In this document: positions 52,172-62,842 of the stretch, in pieces
How the letters are laid out: every line of letters starts with the position of its first letter
Position numbering within the stretch: position 1 is the first letter of the stretch
Origin: Haloactinopolyspora alba
GTDB lineage: Bacteria > Actinomycetota > Actinomycetes > Jiangellales > Jiangellaceae
DNA: 64,000 nucleotides
Reading direction: 5' to 3'
Assembly (NCBI RefSeq): GCF_003014555.1
Contig: NZ_PYGE01000001.1
Location: forward strand, 186,001 to 250,000
The notes under the pieces: model-generated
Told to the model about the DNA's origin: nothing
Database searches by the model: none
What the model saw: the letters and a program-made list of their open reading frames with translations, nothing else
Made by a program: the position numbers and the translations under genes

Positions 52172-53806
52172 TCAGACGGCACTGGAGGTCGTCCGTGTGC
52201 CGGCACCGCCGTCCGTGTCACGCGACGTTCGCCCCCGCTTGACTGCGAGACACAGTATTGCCCCACATGCCACAGAAGCGACCGGAACGATCAACGTTGG
52301 CTTCATCGCATCAACATAGCCCCGAACGAACACTTCGTGGGCCATTTCGCCGATCTTTCGCACGACTTCTTCCGGAACTCCCGGTGGAGGCGTGATGTCA
52401 ACAGCATTCTGACCGGTGCTGACCTGCAATCCTCCCTCCGCGGCCCCTTCGAAGCCGTCGATGAACGGTTGCCTCGCCGCTTCCGGCAACTCCGTTGCAG
52501 CCGCAACCGCTTCGGAATGCAGGCTCGCGGCGAGGCGGCTCTGCAACACCGCCCCCACCACCGCACTGCCCATGACCTGACCGAGCTGGCGGTCCGTGTT
52601 GAGCACTCCGGAGGCAGCACCGGCCAGCCGGTCGGGGACGTGGCGCATGGCGACGGTGTTCATCGGCGCGAACACGCACCCCAACCCCACACCGGCGACG
52701 AGCAAGGACGGCAGAAAGTTCCACCATTGTGATTCGACGGTCGCGATCAGGACGAACGTACCCATCCCGGCGCCGAACAGCGACAGCCCGGTCATCAGGA
52801 TGTACTTCCCGCCGATCCGGTCGGTCAGCCGGCCCGCGAACGGCGCGACCACCATCGACATGGCCGACATCGGCGCCATCGTCAACCCCGCGTGCAGTGC
52901 GGTGAAGCCCAGCGCCGACTGGAGATAGATCGTCACCGGGAGGAACGTCCCGACCATCGCGACGGAGACCAGTGCGGCGACGACGTTCATGACGCTGTAG
53001 TTGCGGTCACGGAACAGCGCGAACGGGACGAGGGGCTCGCGGTCCTGCCGGCGCGCCTGGTAGACGATGAACACCGTCGCCATCACCGCTCCCACCGACA
53101 GCAGCAACGGGATCGACACGAAACCGGTGATCCGGCCCCACCCGAACCGCTCACCCTCGACCAGGCCGAACGTCAGGAACACCAGGGCGGCGCTCGCCAG
53201 CAGCACCCCCGGGACGTCCAGCGACCTGCTCTCCCGCCTGGACGACTCGGGAATGATCAACCACGCCATCGTCAGGACGAGCACACCGACGGGGATGTTC
53301 ACGAAGAAGATCCATCGCCAGTCGAACGCCGTGACCAGCAGGCCACCGAGCGTGGGCCCCGCCACCGTCGCCACGCCGCCCACGGCGCCCCACACGCCGA
53401 ACGCCGCGCCCCGTTTCTGCGGCGGGAACGTCATGATCAACAGCGCCGAGGTCTGCGGCATCAGGATGGCCGCACCGGTGCCCTGCACCACCCGCGCGGC
53501 GATCAGCATGACCGGCCCCTGCGCCAGCCCGCAGGCCAGCGACGCCGCGGTGAACACCGCCACGCCCAGCATGAACATCGCCCGCTGCCCACGCAGGTCG
53601 CCGATCCGTCCCGCCGTGATCACCAGGACCGCGAGCATGATGACGTAGGAGTTGACGACCCAGAGGATCTCGTCCAGCGACGCGCCGAGGCCGCCCATCA
53701 TGCTCGGGATCGCGATGTTCACGATCGTCACGTCCAGCAGCACCATGAAGAAGCCGAGACACAGCGTCAGCAGGATCGCCCACGGGTTGCCACGCCATCG
53801 CCGCAT
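52172..53806 (-). CDS. DHA2/EmrB-type MFS multidrug exporter
   Basis: A 544-residue protein with about fourteen helices. The DHA2 marks are LDVTIVNIAIPSM in helix 1, GRIGDLRGQRAMF between helices 2 and 3, and GGLLVTAFDWRWIFFVNIPVG at helix 5. It is a proton-driven exporter of drugs or metabolites in the plasma membrane. ATG 53806 is preferred over GTG 53809 because AGGAGG then has proper spacing. It is divergent from the Val/Leu dehydrogenase gene. No adjacent TetR regulator controls it. Confidence 0.9.
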   Translation of the reverse strand: MRRWRGNPWAILLTLCLGFFMVLLDVTIVNIAIPSMMGGLGASLDEILWVVNSYVIMLAVLVITAGRIGDLRGQRAMFMLGVAVFTAASLACGLAQGPVMLIAARVVQGTGAAILMPQTSALLIMTFPPQKRGAAFGVWGAVGGVATVAGPTLGGLLVTAFDWRWIFFVNIPVGVLVLTMAWLIIPESSRRESRSLDVPGVLLASAALVFLTFGLVEGERFGWGRITGFVSIPLLLSVGAVMATVFIVYQARRQDREPLVPFALFRDRNYSVMNVVAALVSVAMVGTFLPVTIYLQSALGFTALHAGLTMAPMSAMSMVVAPFAGRLTDRIGGKYILMTGLSLFGAGMGTFVLIATVESQWWNFLPSLLVAGVGLGCVFAPMNTVAMRHVPDRLAGAASGVLNTDRQLGQVMGSAVVGAVLQSRLAASLHSEAVAAATELPEAARQPFIDGFEGAAEGGLQVSTGQNAVDITPPPGVPEEVVRKIGEMAHEVFVRGYVDAMKPTLIVPVASVACGAILCLAVKRGRTSRDTDGGAGTRTTSSAV

Positions 53807-53908
53807 CACGACCTCCTCAGCCGCCGCCTGCGAGCCACACTAGAGTGATGCGTGACACCGTCGTCGCCCGCAACACCCCGCGGGCCCGGACGTGAAAGGG
53901 TCACCACC

Positions 53909-55003
53909 ATGACCGACGCGTCGCCACTGGTGTTCGGCCGCCACTCGGGGCACGAACAAGTGGTCTTCTGCCAGGACGCGGCCAGCGGGCTGCGTGCCAT
54001 CGTCGCCGTACACTCCACCGCTCTGGGGCCGTCGCTGGGCGGCACCCGTTTCTTCCCGTACGAGTCCGAGGATGCGGCTCTGGAGGACGTCCTGCACCTC
54101 TCCCGGGGCATGACGTACAAGAACGCCCTCGCCGGGCTCGACCACGGCGGCGGCAAGGCCGTCATCATCGGCGACCCGCAGCGACACAAGACCGAGACGC
54201 TGCTGCGCGCCTACGGCCGGTTCGTCGCGTCGCTCGGCGGGCGCTACATCACCGCCTGTGACGTGGGCACCTACGTCGCCGACATGGACACCGTCGCGCG
54301 CGAGTGCCGGCACGTCACCGGCCGCTCCCCCGCCGAGGGCGGCGCCGGCGACTCCAGCGTGCTGACGGCGTTCGGCGTCTTCCAGGGGATGCGCGCCTGC
54401 GCCGAGCGCCTGTGGGGCGAGCCCACACTGGCCGGGCACCGTGTCGGTGTCGCCGGCGTCGGCAAGGTGGGTTCCAAGCTGGCCGGCCTGTTGATCGACG
54501 ACGGCGCGTCCGTCGTCGCCACCGACGTGTCCGAGCCGGCCATGTCCCGGCTCCGCACCGAGCGCCCCGAGGTCGAGGTCGCCGACGACACGCCGTCGCT
54601 GCTGCGCTCGGGCATCGACGTCTACGCTCCGTGTGCCCTGGGCGGCGCTCTCGACGACGAGGTGGCCGCCACTCTCGACGCGCGCGGGGTCGCGGCCGTC
54701 TGCGGGGGCGCCAACAACCAGCTGGAGCACCCCGGGGTCGAGAAGAGCCTGGACGATGCCGGTATCCTGTACGCACCGGATTACGTCGTGAACTCCGGCG
54801 GTGTGATCCAGGTCGCCGACGAGCTGCACGGCTTCTCGTTCGACCGCGCCAAGGGCAAGGCGGCCCGGATCCTCGACACGACCCGGGAGATCTTCGCGGT
54901 GGCCGGGGACGAAGGGGTCCCGCCTGCGGTCGCCGCGGATCGCATCGCCGAGCGGCGGATCGCCGACGTCGCGCGGTTGCGCGACATCCACGTCGGTGGG
55001 TGA
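53909..55003 (+). CDS. vdh: leucine/valine dehydrogenase
   Basis: A 364-residue NAD-dependent branched-chain amino acid dehydrogenase, the same length as Streptomyces Vdh. It has GGTRFFPY, the active-site Lys region [31 protein letters not shown], and the Rossmann motif [13 protein letters not shown]. It oxidatively deaminates Val/Leu/Ile to the 2-oxo acids used for branched fatty acids and antibiotics. The start ATG 53909 follows GAAAGGG. A -10-like TAGAGT lies at 53841-53846. Confidence 0.9.
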   Translation: MTDASPLVFGRHSGHEQVVFCQDAASGLRAIVAVHSTALGPSLGGTRFFPYESEDAALEDVLHLSRGMTYKNALAGLDHGGGKAVIIGDPQRHKTETLLRAYGRFVASLGGRYITACDVGTYVADMDTVARECRHVTGRSPAEGGAGDSSVLTAFGVFQGMRACAERLWGEPTLAGHRVGVAGVGKVGSKLAGLLIDDGASVVATDVSEPAMSRLRTERPEVEVADDTPSLLRSGIDVYAPCALGGALDDEVAATLDARGVAAVCGGANNQLEHPGVEKSLDDAGILYAPDYVVNSGGVIQVADELHGFSFDRAKGKAARILDTTREIFAVAGDEGVPPAVAADRIAERRIADVARLRDIHVGG

Positions 55004-55150
55004 TGTCAATATCTGGGCACAGTTCGCCCCGGATGAGACGGAACAGGGGGCGACCCTGTACCGTTGTAGGTACGAGCAGATGTCATTCGAAGGGAAACGA
55101 GGGCGTCCGGTAAACTGGCCGCCCCAGTTTTGTGCGAGGGGGTCGACCCT

Positions 55151-55357
55151 ATGGGGCGCGGCCGGGCCAAGGCCAAGCAGACGAAGGTCGCCCGTCGGTT
55201 GAAGTACCAGACGCTTGATACCGACTTCGACGCTTTGCAGCGTGAGTTGGGCTCCGACGGCGGCGACGACAGTGGGCACGACGATTCCGAGGCCGACGAC
55301 TACTCGCAGTATCTCGACGCTGACGAGGACGACGATCGTCGCCGGCACGCCGGTTGA
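55151..55357 (+). CDS. DUF3073 family protein
   Basis: A 68-residue protein starting MGRGRAKAKQTKVARRLKYQ, the invariant opening of DUF3073, followed by an acidic tail (about residues 35-68, Asp/Glu-rich). The basic head and acidic tail suggest nucleic-acid or protein binding, but no function is known. The family is restricted to actinobacteria and normally adjoins purM; here gdhA intervenes. Confidence 0.9.
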   Translation: MGRGRAKAKQTKVARRLKYQTLDTDFDALQRELGSDGGDDSGHDDSEADDYSQYLDADEDDDRRRHAG

Positions 55358-55393
55358 CGACGGAGCTCGGATCGACGAAACAGTCGGTCGGTC

Positions 55394-55433
55394 GGCTTGT
55401 GCCTCCTCGGCGACGGCCGGGGAGGCACAAGCC
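55394..55433 (+). terminator. 13-bp hairpin between DUF3073 and gdhA
   Basis: GGCTTGTGCCTCC (55394-55406) pairs perfectly with GGAGGCACAAGCC (55421-55433), in the 155-bp gap between convergent genes. It is probably a bidirectional terminator. Confidence 0.65.
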
Positions 55434-55512
55434 GGGTGACCATCTGATCAGCGCCTGAACGCCGTCAGGCGGTTTCGGCGGGCCGGACGACTCTCAGTCC
55501 CGCTTCCCGCCC

Positions 55513-57953
<2,441 letters not shown>

Positions 57954-57990
57954 GTGAGAAGCCTATCCGGCGCCGGTCTGTCCGCGGAGA

Positions 57991-58971
57991 TCAGCTGGTG
58001 CCGGAGTCTCCGTAGACGGTGACGTGCACGTGGTCGTAGTGGTTGGCCGTGTCGGAGCCACGGTCCTCCATCCAACGCCAGCCCTCGTCGCTGCGGTCGA
58101 CGGTCCAGATCTGCTGCTCCCAGATGACCTCGCTGACGCCGAGCTCGTCGTAGTGCTCGCGGACCCAGGAGGCGATGGCGTCACCGAGCGAGCCGGTGAC
58201 CATGATGTCCAGGGCGCGGCCCTCACCGTGCTCGCCGCCGTCACCCGGGCGCAGGCCGCCGTAGGAATCCACCTCGGGGAACTCCGCGCACACCGCCCGG
58301 TGGACGCGGATGGCGTCGGCGGTCAGCCCGTCCTCGACGGACGAGCCGGATTCGCACTCGGCCGACGAGATGCCGTCGTCCGGCTCCGGTTCCTCGGTCT
58401 CTTCGGGCGCCGGCTTGTTCTCGGCGAGGTACTCGCCGCTGACCCAGTACGTCTCGTCGTCGAGCAGCACCTGCTCCCACTCGTCGTCGGACTCCCCGGT
58501 GAGCGCGACTCTCGTGCCGCTCTCCAGCACCGTGAGCACGTCGGCGTCCACATCGGGGTCGGTGCGCACGTTCAGGCCGGCCGTGACGAACATGTGCCCG
58601 GCCACGGTCGGCTCGGGCTCGGGCTCCGGCTCGGGTTCCGGCTCCGGCGTCGGAGTCGGCGTGGGGGTCGGAGTCGGCGTCGGGGTGGGTGTCGGCGTCG
58701 GGGTCGGAGTCGGCGTGCGCGTGGCGGTGGCGTTCGCCTTCGCCGGCGGTTCGCCGCGTTCGGAACCACGGCTCACCGACTGCTCGCGTTCCTCGGTGAA
58801 CATGGTGGCCGTCGGGTCCGGTGATGATGACACCGGCTGTTCGGCCTCGTCGTCCGGCCAGTACATCATTCCGGCGGCGACTGCCGAAGCCACCGCGACG
58901 GGCGCGGCTGCCAGGCCGACCCGGCGCGTCATCGGGGCCCGACGTACGTGCTTGTGGCGGGAACGCGGCAC
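57991..58971 (-). CDS. exported SH3/ARB-07466-like protein with a PT-rich spacer
   Basis: About 326 residues from GTG 58971, preceded by GGGAGGGAGG. An Arg-rich N-terminus and one hydrophobic segment (about residues 15-40) anchor or export it. A spacer of alternating Pro-Thr then Pro-Glu (about 85-122) leads to an SH3-like domain (GLNVRTDPDVDADVLTVLES) and a C-terminal domain of the ARB-07466 type (VHRAVCAEFPEVDSYGGLRP; GEGRALDIMV; NHYDHVHVTV) with possible metal-binding His residues. It is probably a cell-wall protein. It separates purM from purF. Confidence 0.75.
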   Translation of the reverse strand: MPRSRHKHVRRAPMTRRVGLAAAPVAVASAVAAGMMYWPDDEAEQPVSSSPDPTATMFTEEREQSVSRGSERGEPPAKANATATRTPTPTPTPTPTPTPTPTPTPTPTPEPEPEPEPEPEPTVAGHMFVTAGLNVRTDPDVDADVLTVLESGTRVALTGESDDEWEQVLLDDETYWVSGEYLAENKPAPEETEEPEPDDGISSAECESGSSVEDGLTADAIRVHRAVCAEFPEVDSYGGLRPGDGGEHGEGRALDIMVTGSLGDAIASWVREHYDELGVSEVIWEQQIWTVDRSDEGWRWMEDRGSDTANHYDHVHVTVYGDSGTS

Positions 58972-59055
58972 GACTCGTCCTCCCTCCCGGTTCCGAGACC
59001 ATTTCGTTACCGCAGAGCAGGAAAACACATTTGGGGCGAATTGTCACAAATCCGA

Positions 59056-60645
59056 TCAGGGCCGGCCGAGCGCGTCGCTCGCGCCACCGCCTCCGACCAG
59101 CGCATTCAGACCATCACCGGGCTCGCCCAATGCGACCGCCTGATCGCCGGCGTCGCCGGCTGCCGACGTGTCCGTGCCGACACCCGGCAGCATGTCCTGC
59201 TCCAGGAGCTCCTTGCCCGGACGCTCCGGCGGCTCGATCGGGTACACACCGTCGAAGCAGGCCCGGCACAGATCGTTCTTCGGCACCGTCGTCGACTCGA
59301 CCAACGAGTCGAGGGTGACGTAGCCCAGCGAGTCGGCACCGATGGAGCGGCGGATCTCGTCCGTGGTCAGGCCGGTCGCGATCAGCTCCGCACGGCTGGC
59401 GAAGTCGATGCCGTAGTAGCACGGCCAGGACACCGGCGGGCTCGAGATGCGCACGTGCACCTCACGCGCACCCGCCTCCCGCAGCATGCGCACCAGGGCG
59501 CGCTGGGTGTTTCCCCGCACGATGGAGTCGTCGACGACGACGAGCCGCCTGCCGCCGACGATCTCGCGCAACGGGTTCAGCTTCAGCCGGATGCCCAACT
59601 GGCGCAGGGTCTGCGACGGCTCGATGAACGTCCGCCCGACGTAGGCGTTCTTGACCAGGCCCATGCCGTACGGGATGCCGGACTCCTCGGCGTAGCCGAC
59701 CGCCGCCGGCGTACCGGACTCGGGCACCGGAATGACGAGGTCGGCCTCGACCGGGTGCTCGCGTGCGAGCCGGCGCCCGACCTCGACCCGCGTCTGGTGC
59801 ACCGAACGTCCGGAGATGTGGGTGTCCGGCCTGGCCAGGTAGACGAACTCGAAGATGCAGCCCTTCGGCTCGGCCGCGGCGAAGCGATGCGAACGCAACC
59901 CGTCCGCGTCGATGGCGACCATCTCGCCGGGCTCGATCTCGCGGACGAACGATGCGCCGACGATGTCCAGCGCCGCCGTCTCGCTGGCCACCACCCAGCC
60001 GCGGTCCAGGCGGCCCAGCACCAGCGGCCGGACGCCCTGCGGGTCGCGCGCCGCGTACAGCGTCGACTCGTCACTGAAGACCAGCGAGAACGCGCCTCGC
60101 AGGTGCGACAGCACGGTGACGGCGCTCTCTTCGAGCGTCCGGTCCGGGTACGACCCCAGCAGCGCGGTCACGAGCGCGGTGTCGGTGGTGTTGCCGTAAC
60201 GCAGTTCGCCGATGTCGGTGCCCGCACGCTCGCGGACCAGCTCCAGCAGCTCGGCGGTGTTGGTGAGGTTACCGTTGTGGCCCAGCGCCACCGTGCCGGC
60301 GGGGGTCGCCCCGAGCGTCGGCTGCGCGTTCTGCCAGACGCTGCCGCCGGTGGTGGAGTAGCGCGCATGCCCGACGGCGACGTGCCCGGTCAGCGTGTTC
60401 AGTGTGGTCTCGTCGAAAACCTGGCTGACCAGGCCCATGTCCTTGTAGACGAGGATCTGTTCGCCGTTGCCGACGGCGATGCCCGCGGACTCCTGGCCAC
60501 GGTGCTGCAGCGCGTAGAGGCCGAAGTAGGTCAGCTTGGCGACCTCTTCGCCCGGATCCCAGACGCCGAAGATGCCGCATGCGTCCTGTGGACCCTTGTC
60601 GTGCGGGTCGATGTCGTGCGTCAGCTTTCCGTCGGGCTGGGCCAC
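59056..60645 (-). CDS. purF: amidophosphoribosyltransferase
   Basis: A 529-residue enzyme of the first committed purine step. The glutaminase Cys lies at about residue 23 (ACGIFGVW) after a short propeptide, as in the B. subtilis-type enzyme. Then come QHRGQESAG, GHNGNLTN, the PRPP-binding VVVDDSIVRGNT and the Fe-S Cys sites CYYGIDF and CRACFDGVYP. GTG 60645 follows TACACT by 8 nt, so the message may be leaderless. Order purF, SH3-like gene, purM on the minus strand. Confidence 0.94.
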   Translation of the reverse strand: MAQPDGKLTHDIDPHDKGPQDACGIFGVWDPGEEVAKLTYFGLYALQHRGQESAGIAVGNGEQILVYKDMGLVSQVFDETTLNTLTGHVAVGHARYSTTGGSVWQNAQPTLGATPAGTVALGHNGNLTNTAELLELVRERAGTDIGELRYGNTTDTALVTALLGSYPDRTLEESAVTVLSHLRGAFSLVFSDESTLYAARDPQGVRPLVLGRLDRGWVVASETAALDIVGASFVREIEPGEMVAIDADGLRSHRFAAAEPKGCIFEFVYLARPDTHISGRSVHQTRVEVGRRLAREHPVEADLVIPVPESGTPAAVGYAEESGIPYGMGLVKNAYVGRTFIEPSQTLRQLGIRLKLNPLREIVGGRRLVVVDDSIVRGNTQRALVRMLREAGAREVHVRISSPPVSWPCYYGIDFASRAELIATGLTTDEIRRSIGADSLGYVTLDSLVESTTVPKNDLCRACFDGVYPIEPPERPGKELLEQDMLPGVGTDTSAAGDAGDQAVALGEPGDGLNALVGGGGASDALGRP

Positions 60646-60741
60646 GGCCTCAAGTGTACGAAGCCGGCCCCGGCGCGGCGAGCCGACCGCCACGACGCGC
60701 CGGACGGAAACAAACCCGCGCCCGTTCGCTGTTGCACCGGC

Positions 60742-61596
60742 ATGAATGTGACCGACGCCACCTCCGCCGCGCCGGCGGTGTTGATCACCGGGGCGACCGA
60801 CGGGCTCGGTCGTTGGCTGGCGGTGCGACTGTCGACCTCCGACACCGACGTCATCCTGCACGGCCGCGACCAGGAACGCCTCGACTCGACAGTGGAGGCG
60901 ATGCGTGCCGCCGGAGGCCGCGAACCGGCCGGTACCGTGCTGGCCGACCTGGCCCGGCTCGCGCAGGTCGACCAGCTCGCCGACGAGGTCGCCGAACGGT
61001 TCGGCCGGATCACCGCACTCGTCAACAACGCCGCCGTCGGCTTCGGCGCTCCCGGGTCCCCGCGTCAGCTGTCCCCGGACGGCATCGAACTGCGGTTCAC
61101 GGTCAACTACCTGGCCGGCTATCACCTGACCCGGCGACTGCTCCCGGTCCTGCGGACGTCGGCGCCCGCACGGGTGGTGAACGTCGTATCCGTCGGCCAG
61201 GAACCGATCGACTTCACCGACCCGATGCTCGAGTGGGGGTACACCGGAGTCCGCGCGTACCGGCAGAGCAAGCTCGCGCAGATCATGTTCACCATCGACC
61301 TCGCCGACGAGCTGCACGGCACCGGCGTGACCGTCAACGCGCTGCATCCGGCGAGCCTGATGGACACGTCGATGGTCCGTGAGATGAAGTTCACGCCGCT
61401 GAGCACGCTGGACGACGGCGGCGAGGCCACGCTGCGCCTGATCATCGATCCCGAACTGGACGGCGTCACGGGCAGGTACTTCGACCAGACGATGGAGGCG
61501 GCGCCGCATCCGCAGGCCAGCGACGTGCTGGCGCGACGGCAGCTGTACGAGCTGTCCGAGTCGCTGATCGCGGAGGCGCTCGCCGGCGCCCGTTGA
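60742..61596 (+). CDS. short-chain dehydrogenase (retinol dehydrogenase-like)
   Basis: A 284-residue SDR with LITGATDGLGRWLA (cofactor motif), NNAAVG, catalytic YRQSKLAQIMF, and a C-terminal helical end. The Tyr-x-x-x-Lys variant followed by LAQIMF is typical of the RDH-like extended SDR group. The substrate is unknown. ATG 60742 is divergent from purF with a 96-bp gap. It ends before a strong hairpin. Confidence 0.82.
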   Translation: MNVTDATSAAPAVLITGATDGLGRWLAVRLSTSDTDVILHGRDQERLDSTVEAMRAAGGREPAGTVLADLARLAQVDQLADEVAERFGRITALVNNAAVGFGAPGSPRQLSPDGIELRFTVNYLAGYHLTRRLLPVLRTSAPARVVNVVSVGQEPIDFTDPMLEWGYTGVRAYRQSKLAQIMFTIDLADELHGTGVTVNALHPASLMDTSMVREMKFTPLSTLDDGGEATLRLIIDPELDGVTGRYFDQTMEAAPHPQASDVLARRQLYELSESLIAEALAGAR

Positions 61597-61686
61597 AACC
61601 ACCCGGCGGAGTGGGCGCTTTCGTGCCAAGGTGGTGATCCGGAGCTGAGCTGTCCCGCTCCAACCAGCTGGTCCGGCAGCTGACCA

Positions 61687-61728
61687 GCACTGTGCCCGGC
61701 AGGTTCGGCGGCCTGCCGGGCACAGTGC
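61687..61728 (+). terminator. perfect 17-bp hairpin between convergent genes
   Basis: The stem 61687-61703 / 61712-61728 with an 8-nt loop lies between the SDR (plus) and the M14 carboxypeptidase (minus). It probably terminates transcription from both sides. Confidence 0.7.
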
Positions 61729-61750
61729 GGTGCCGTGTCGCGGTACGGAC

Positions 61751-62800
61751 CTACTCGGTGGCCTCCTCACCGGGCACGTACGGCCCGCGCGGCGGGATGT
61801 CGTCGGCGCGGGCCGGGTCGACGTCGGCCAGCGTTCCGTCCGCGGCCGCCTGGGCGATGGCCATCATCGCGACGTACCCCTGGCGCATCAGGTACCCGCT
61901 GCTCTTCTGCCCGATGCCGCCCCGGAACTCGACCAGCAGGCTCGCGCTGCCCTGTAGCCCGAACGAGTTGCGGGCGATGCCCGGGATGGTGCTGCCCGGG
62001 TACTGGCTGACCTCGCCGTGCCCGTACGCGGAGATGCTGTCGTACGCCGTCACGGCGACCTGCTTCGACGCGTCCACCACGGCCGGATCGACCTCGGGGT
62101 TCAACGGCCACATGACCGACGTGGTGATCAGGCTGCCGTCGTCGGCGACGTAGGAGCCCTGATGGTGGTAGTCGACGGTGATGTCCGGTCGCCAGTCCCG
62201 GAACATCGCCTGAACCGCGGCGGACTCCGGCACCGGGTTGTCCTCCGGATCGACCGCAGGATCGTGGAAGCGGTTCATGTCGTATCCGACGCCGGGCTCG
62301 CAGTACTGGCCCGAGCAGTCCGGGTCGACGTTCTGCCGCTGGTAGCGCTCGGTGCCGTCGGGGTTGGCCCGGACGATCACCCGCAGCGTGATCTCGTCCA
62401 GGATGTCCCGCACCCACGACGCCTTGGACGTGCCCAGCTGCTTCACCGTGGCCAGCGCCGCCTCGGTGGTCAGCGGCTCGTCGCCGTGCTGCTGGGTCAC
62501 GTACAGCACCTTGGTCGGACCGGTGCCGAGCTCGGCCTGCCAGATGTCGCGGCCTTCGTTCGTCGTGCCGATGCTGCTCAGCTCGAGCTGCCCCTGACTG
62601 CGGCGTTCGAGCTTGCGCAACTCCCGGGTCAGTTCGTCGTAGGTGTGCAGGCGTTCCAGCGACACGTGCTGGGAGTCCTCGACCCACGGCCCGTTGGGCG
62701 TCGTGGTCGGGTCGGCGCTCGCGACGGCGCCCAAGCCGAGGCCGGTGGCCACGGCTGTCACGGCGGCCGCGGTCGCGGCGAGTCCGCGGTGCAGTCTCAT
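61751..62800 (-). CDS. secreted M14 zinc carboxypeptidase
   Basis: A 349-residue exported protease: signal peptide to about residue 29 (GAVASA), zinc ligands His 105 and Glu 108 (QQHGDEPL) and a later His in DYHHQG, catalytic Glu in LLVEFRGG, and the substrate-binding Arg/Asn in VIVRANPDGTERYQRQN. It removes C-terminal residues or cleaves peptidoglycan peptides. Start ATG 62800 has AGGAGA 6 nt upstream. It is 42 bp downstream of a paralogous gene. Confidence 0.88.
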   Translation of the reverse strand: MRLHRGLAATAAAVTAVATGLGLGAVASADPTTTPNGPWVEDSQHVSLERLHTYDELTRELRKLERRSQGQLELSSIGTTNEGRDIWQAELGTGPTKVLYVTQQHGDEPLTTEAALATVKQLGTSKASWVRDILDEITLRVIVRANPDGTERYQRQNVDPDCSGQYCEPGVGYDMNRFHDPAVDPEDNPVPESAAVQAMFRDWRPDITVDYHHQGSYVADDGSLITTSVMWPLNPEVDPAVVDASKQVAVTAYDSISAYGHGEVSQYPGSTIPGIARNSFGLQGSASLLVEFRGGIGQKSSGYLMRQGYVAMMAIAQAAADGTLADVDPARADDIPPRGPYVPGEEATE

Positions 62801-62842
62801 GTGCGATCTCCTGTTCTGTCGGCGCACGCGGTGCCTGCCGGC

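Noticed and set aside
58600-58720. CRISPR-like repeat array
   Set aside because: The periodicity is 6 bp and codes for Pro-Thr/Pro-Glu; there are no spacers and no cas genes.
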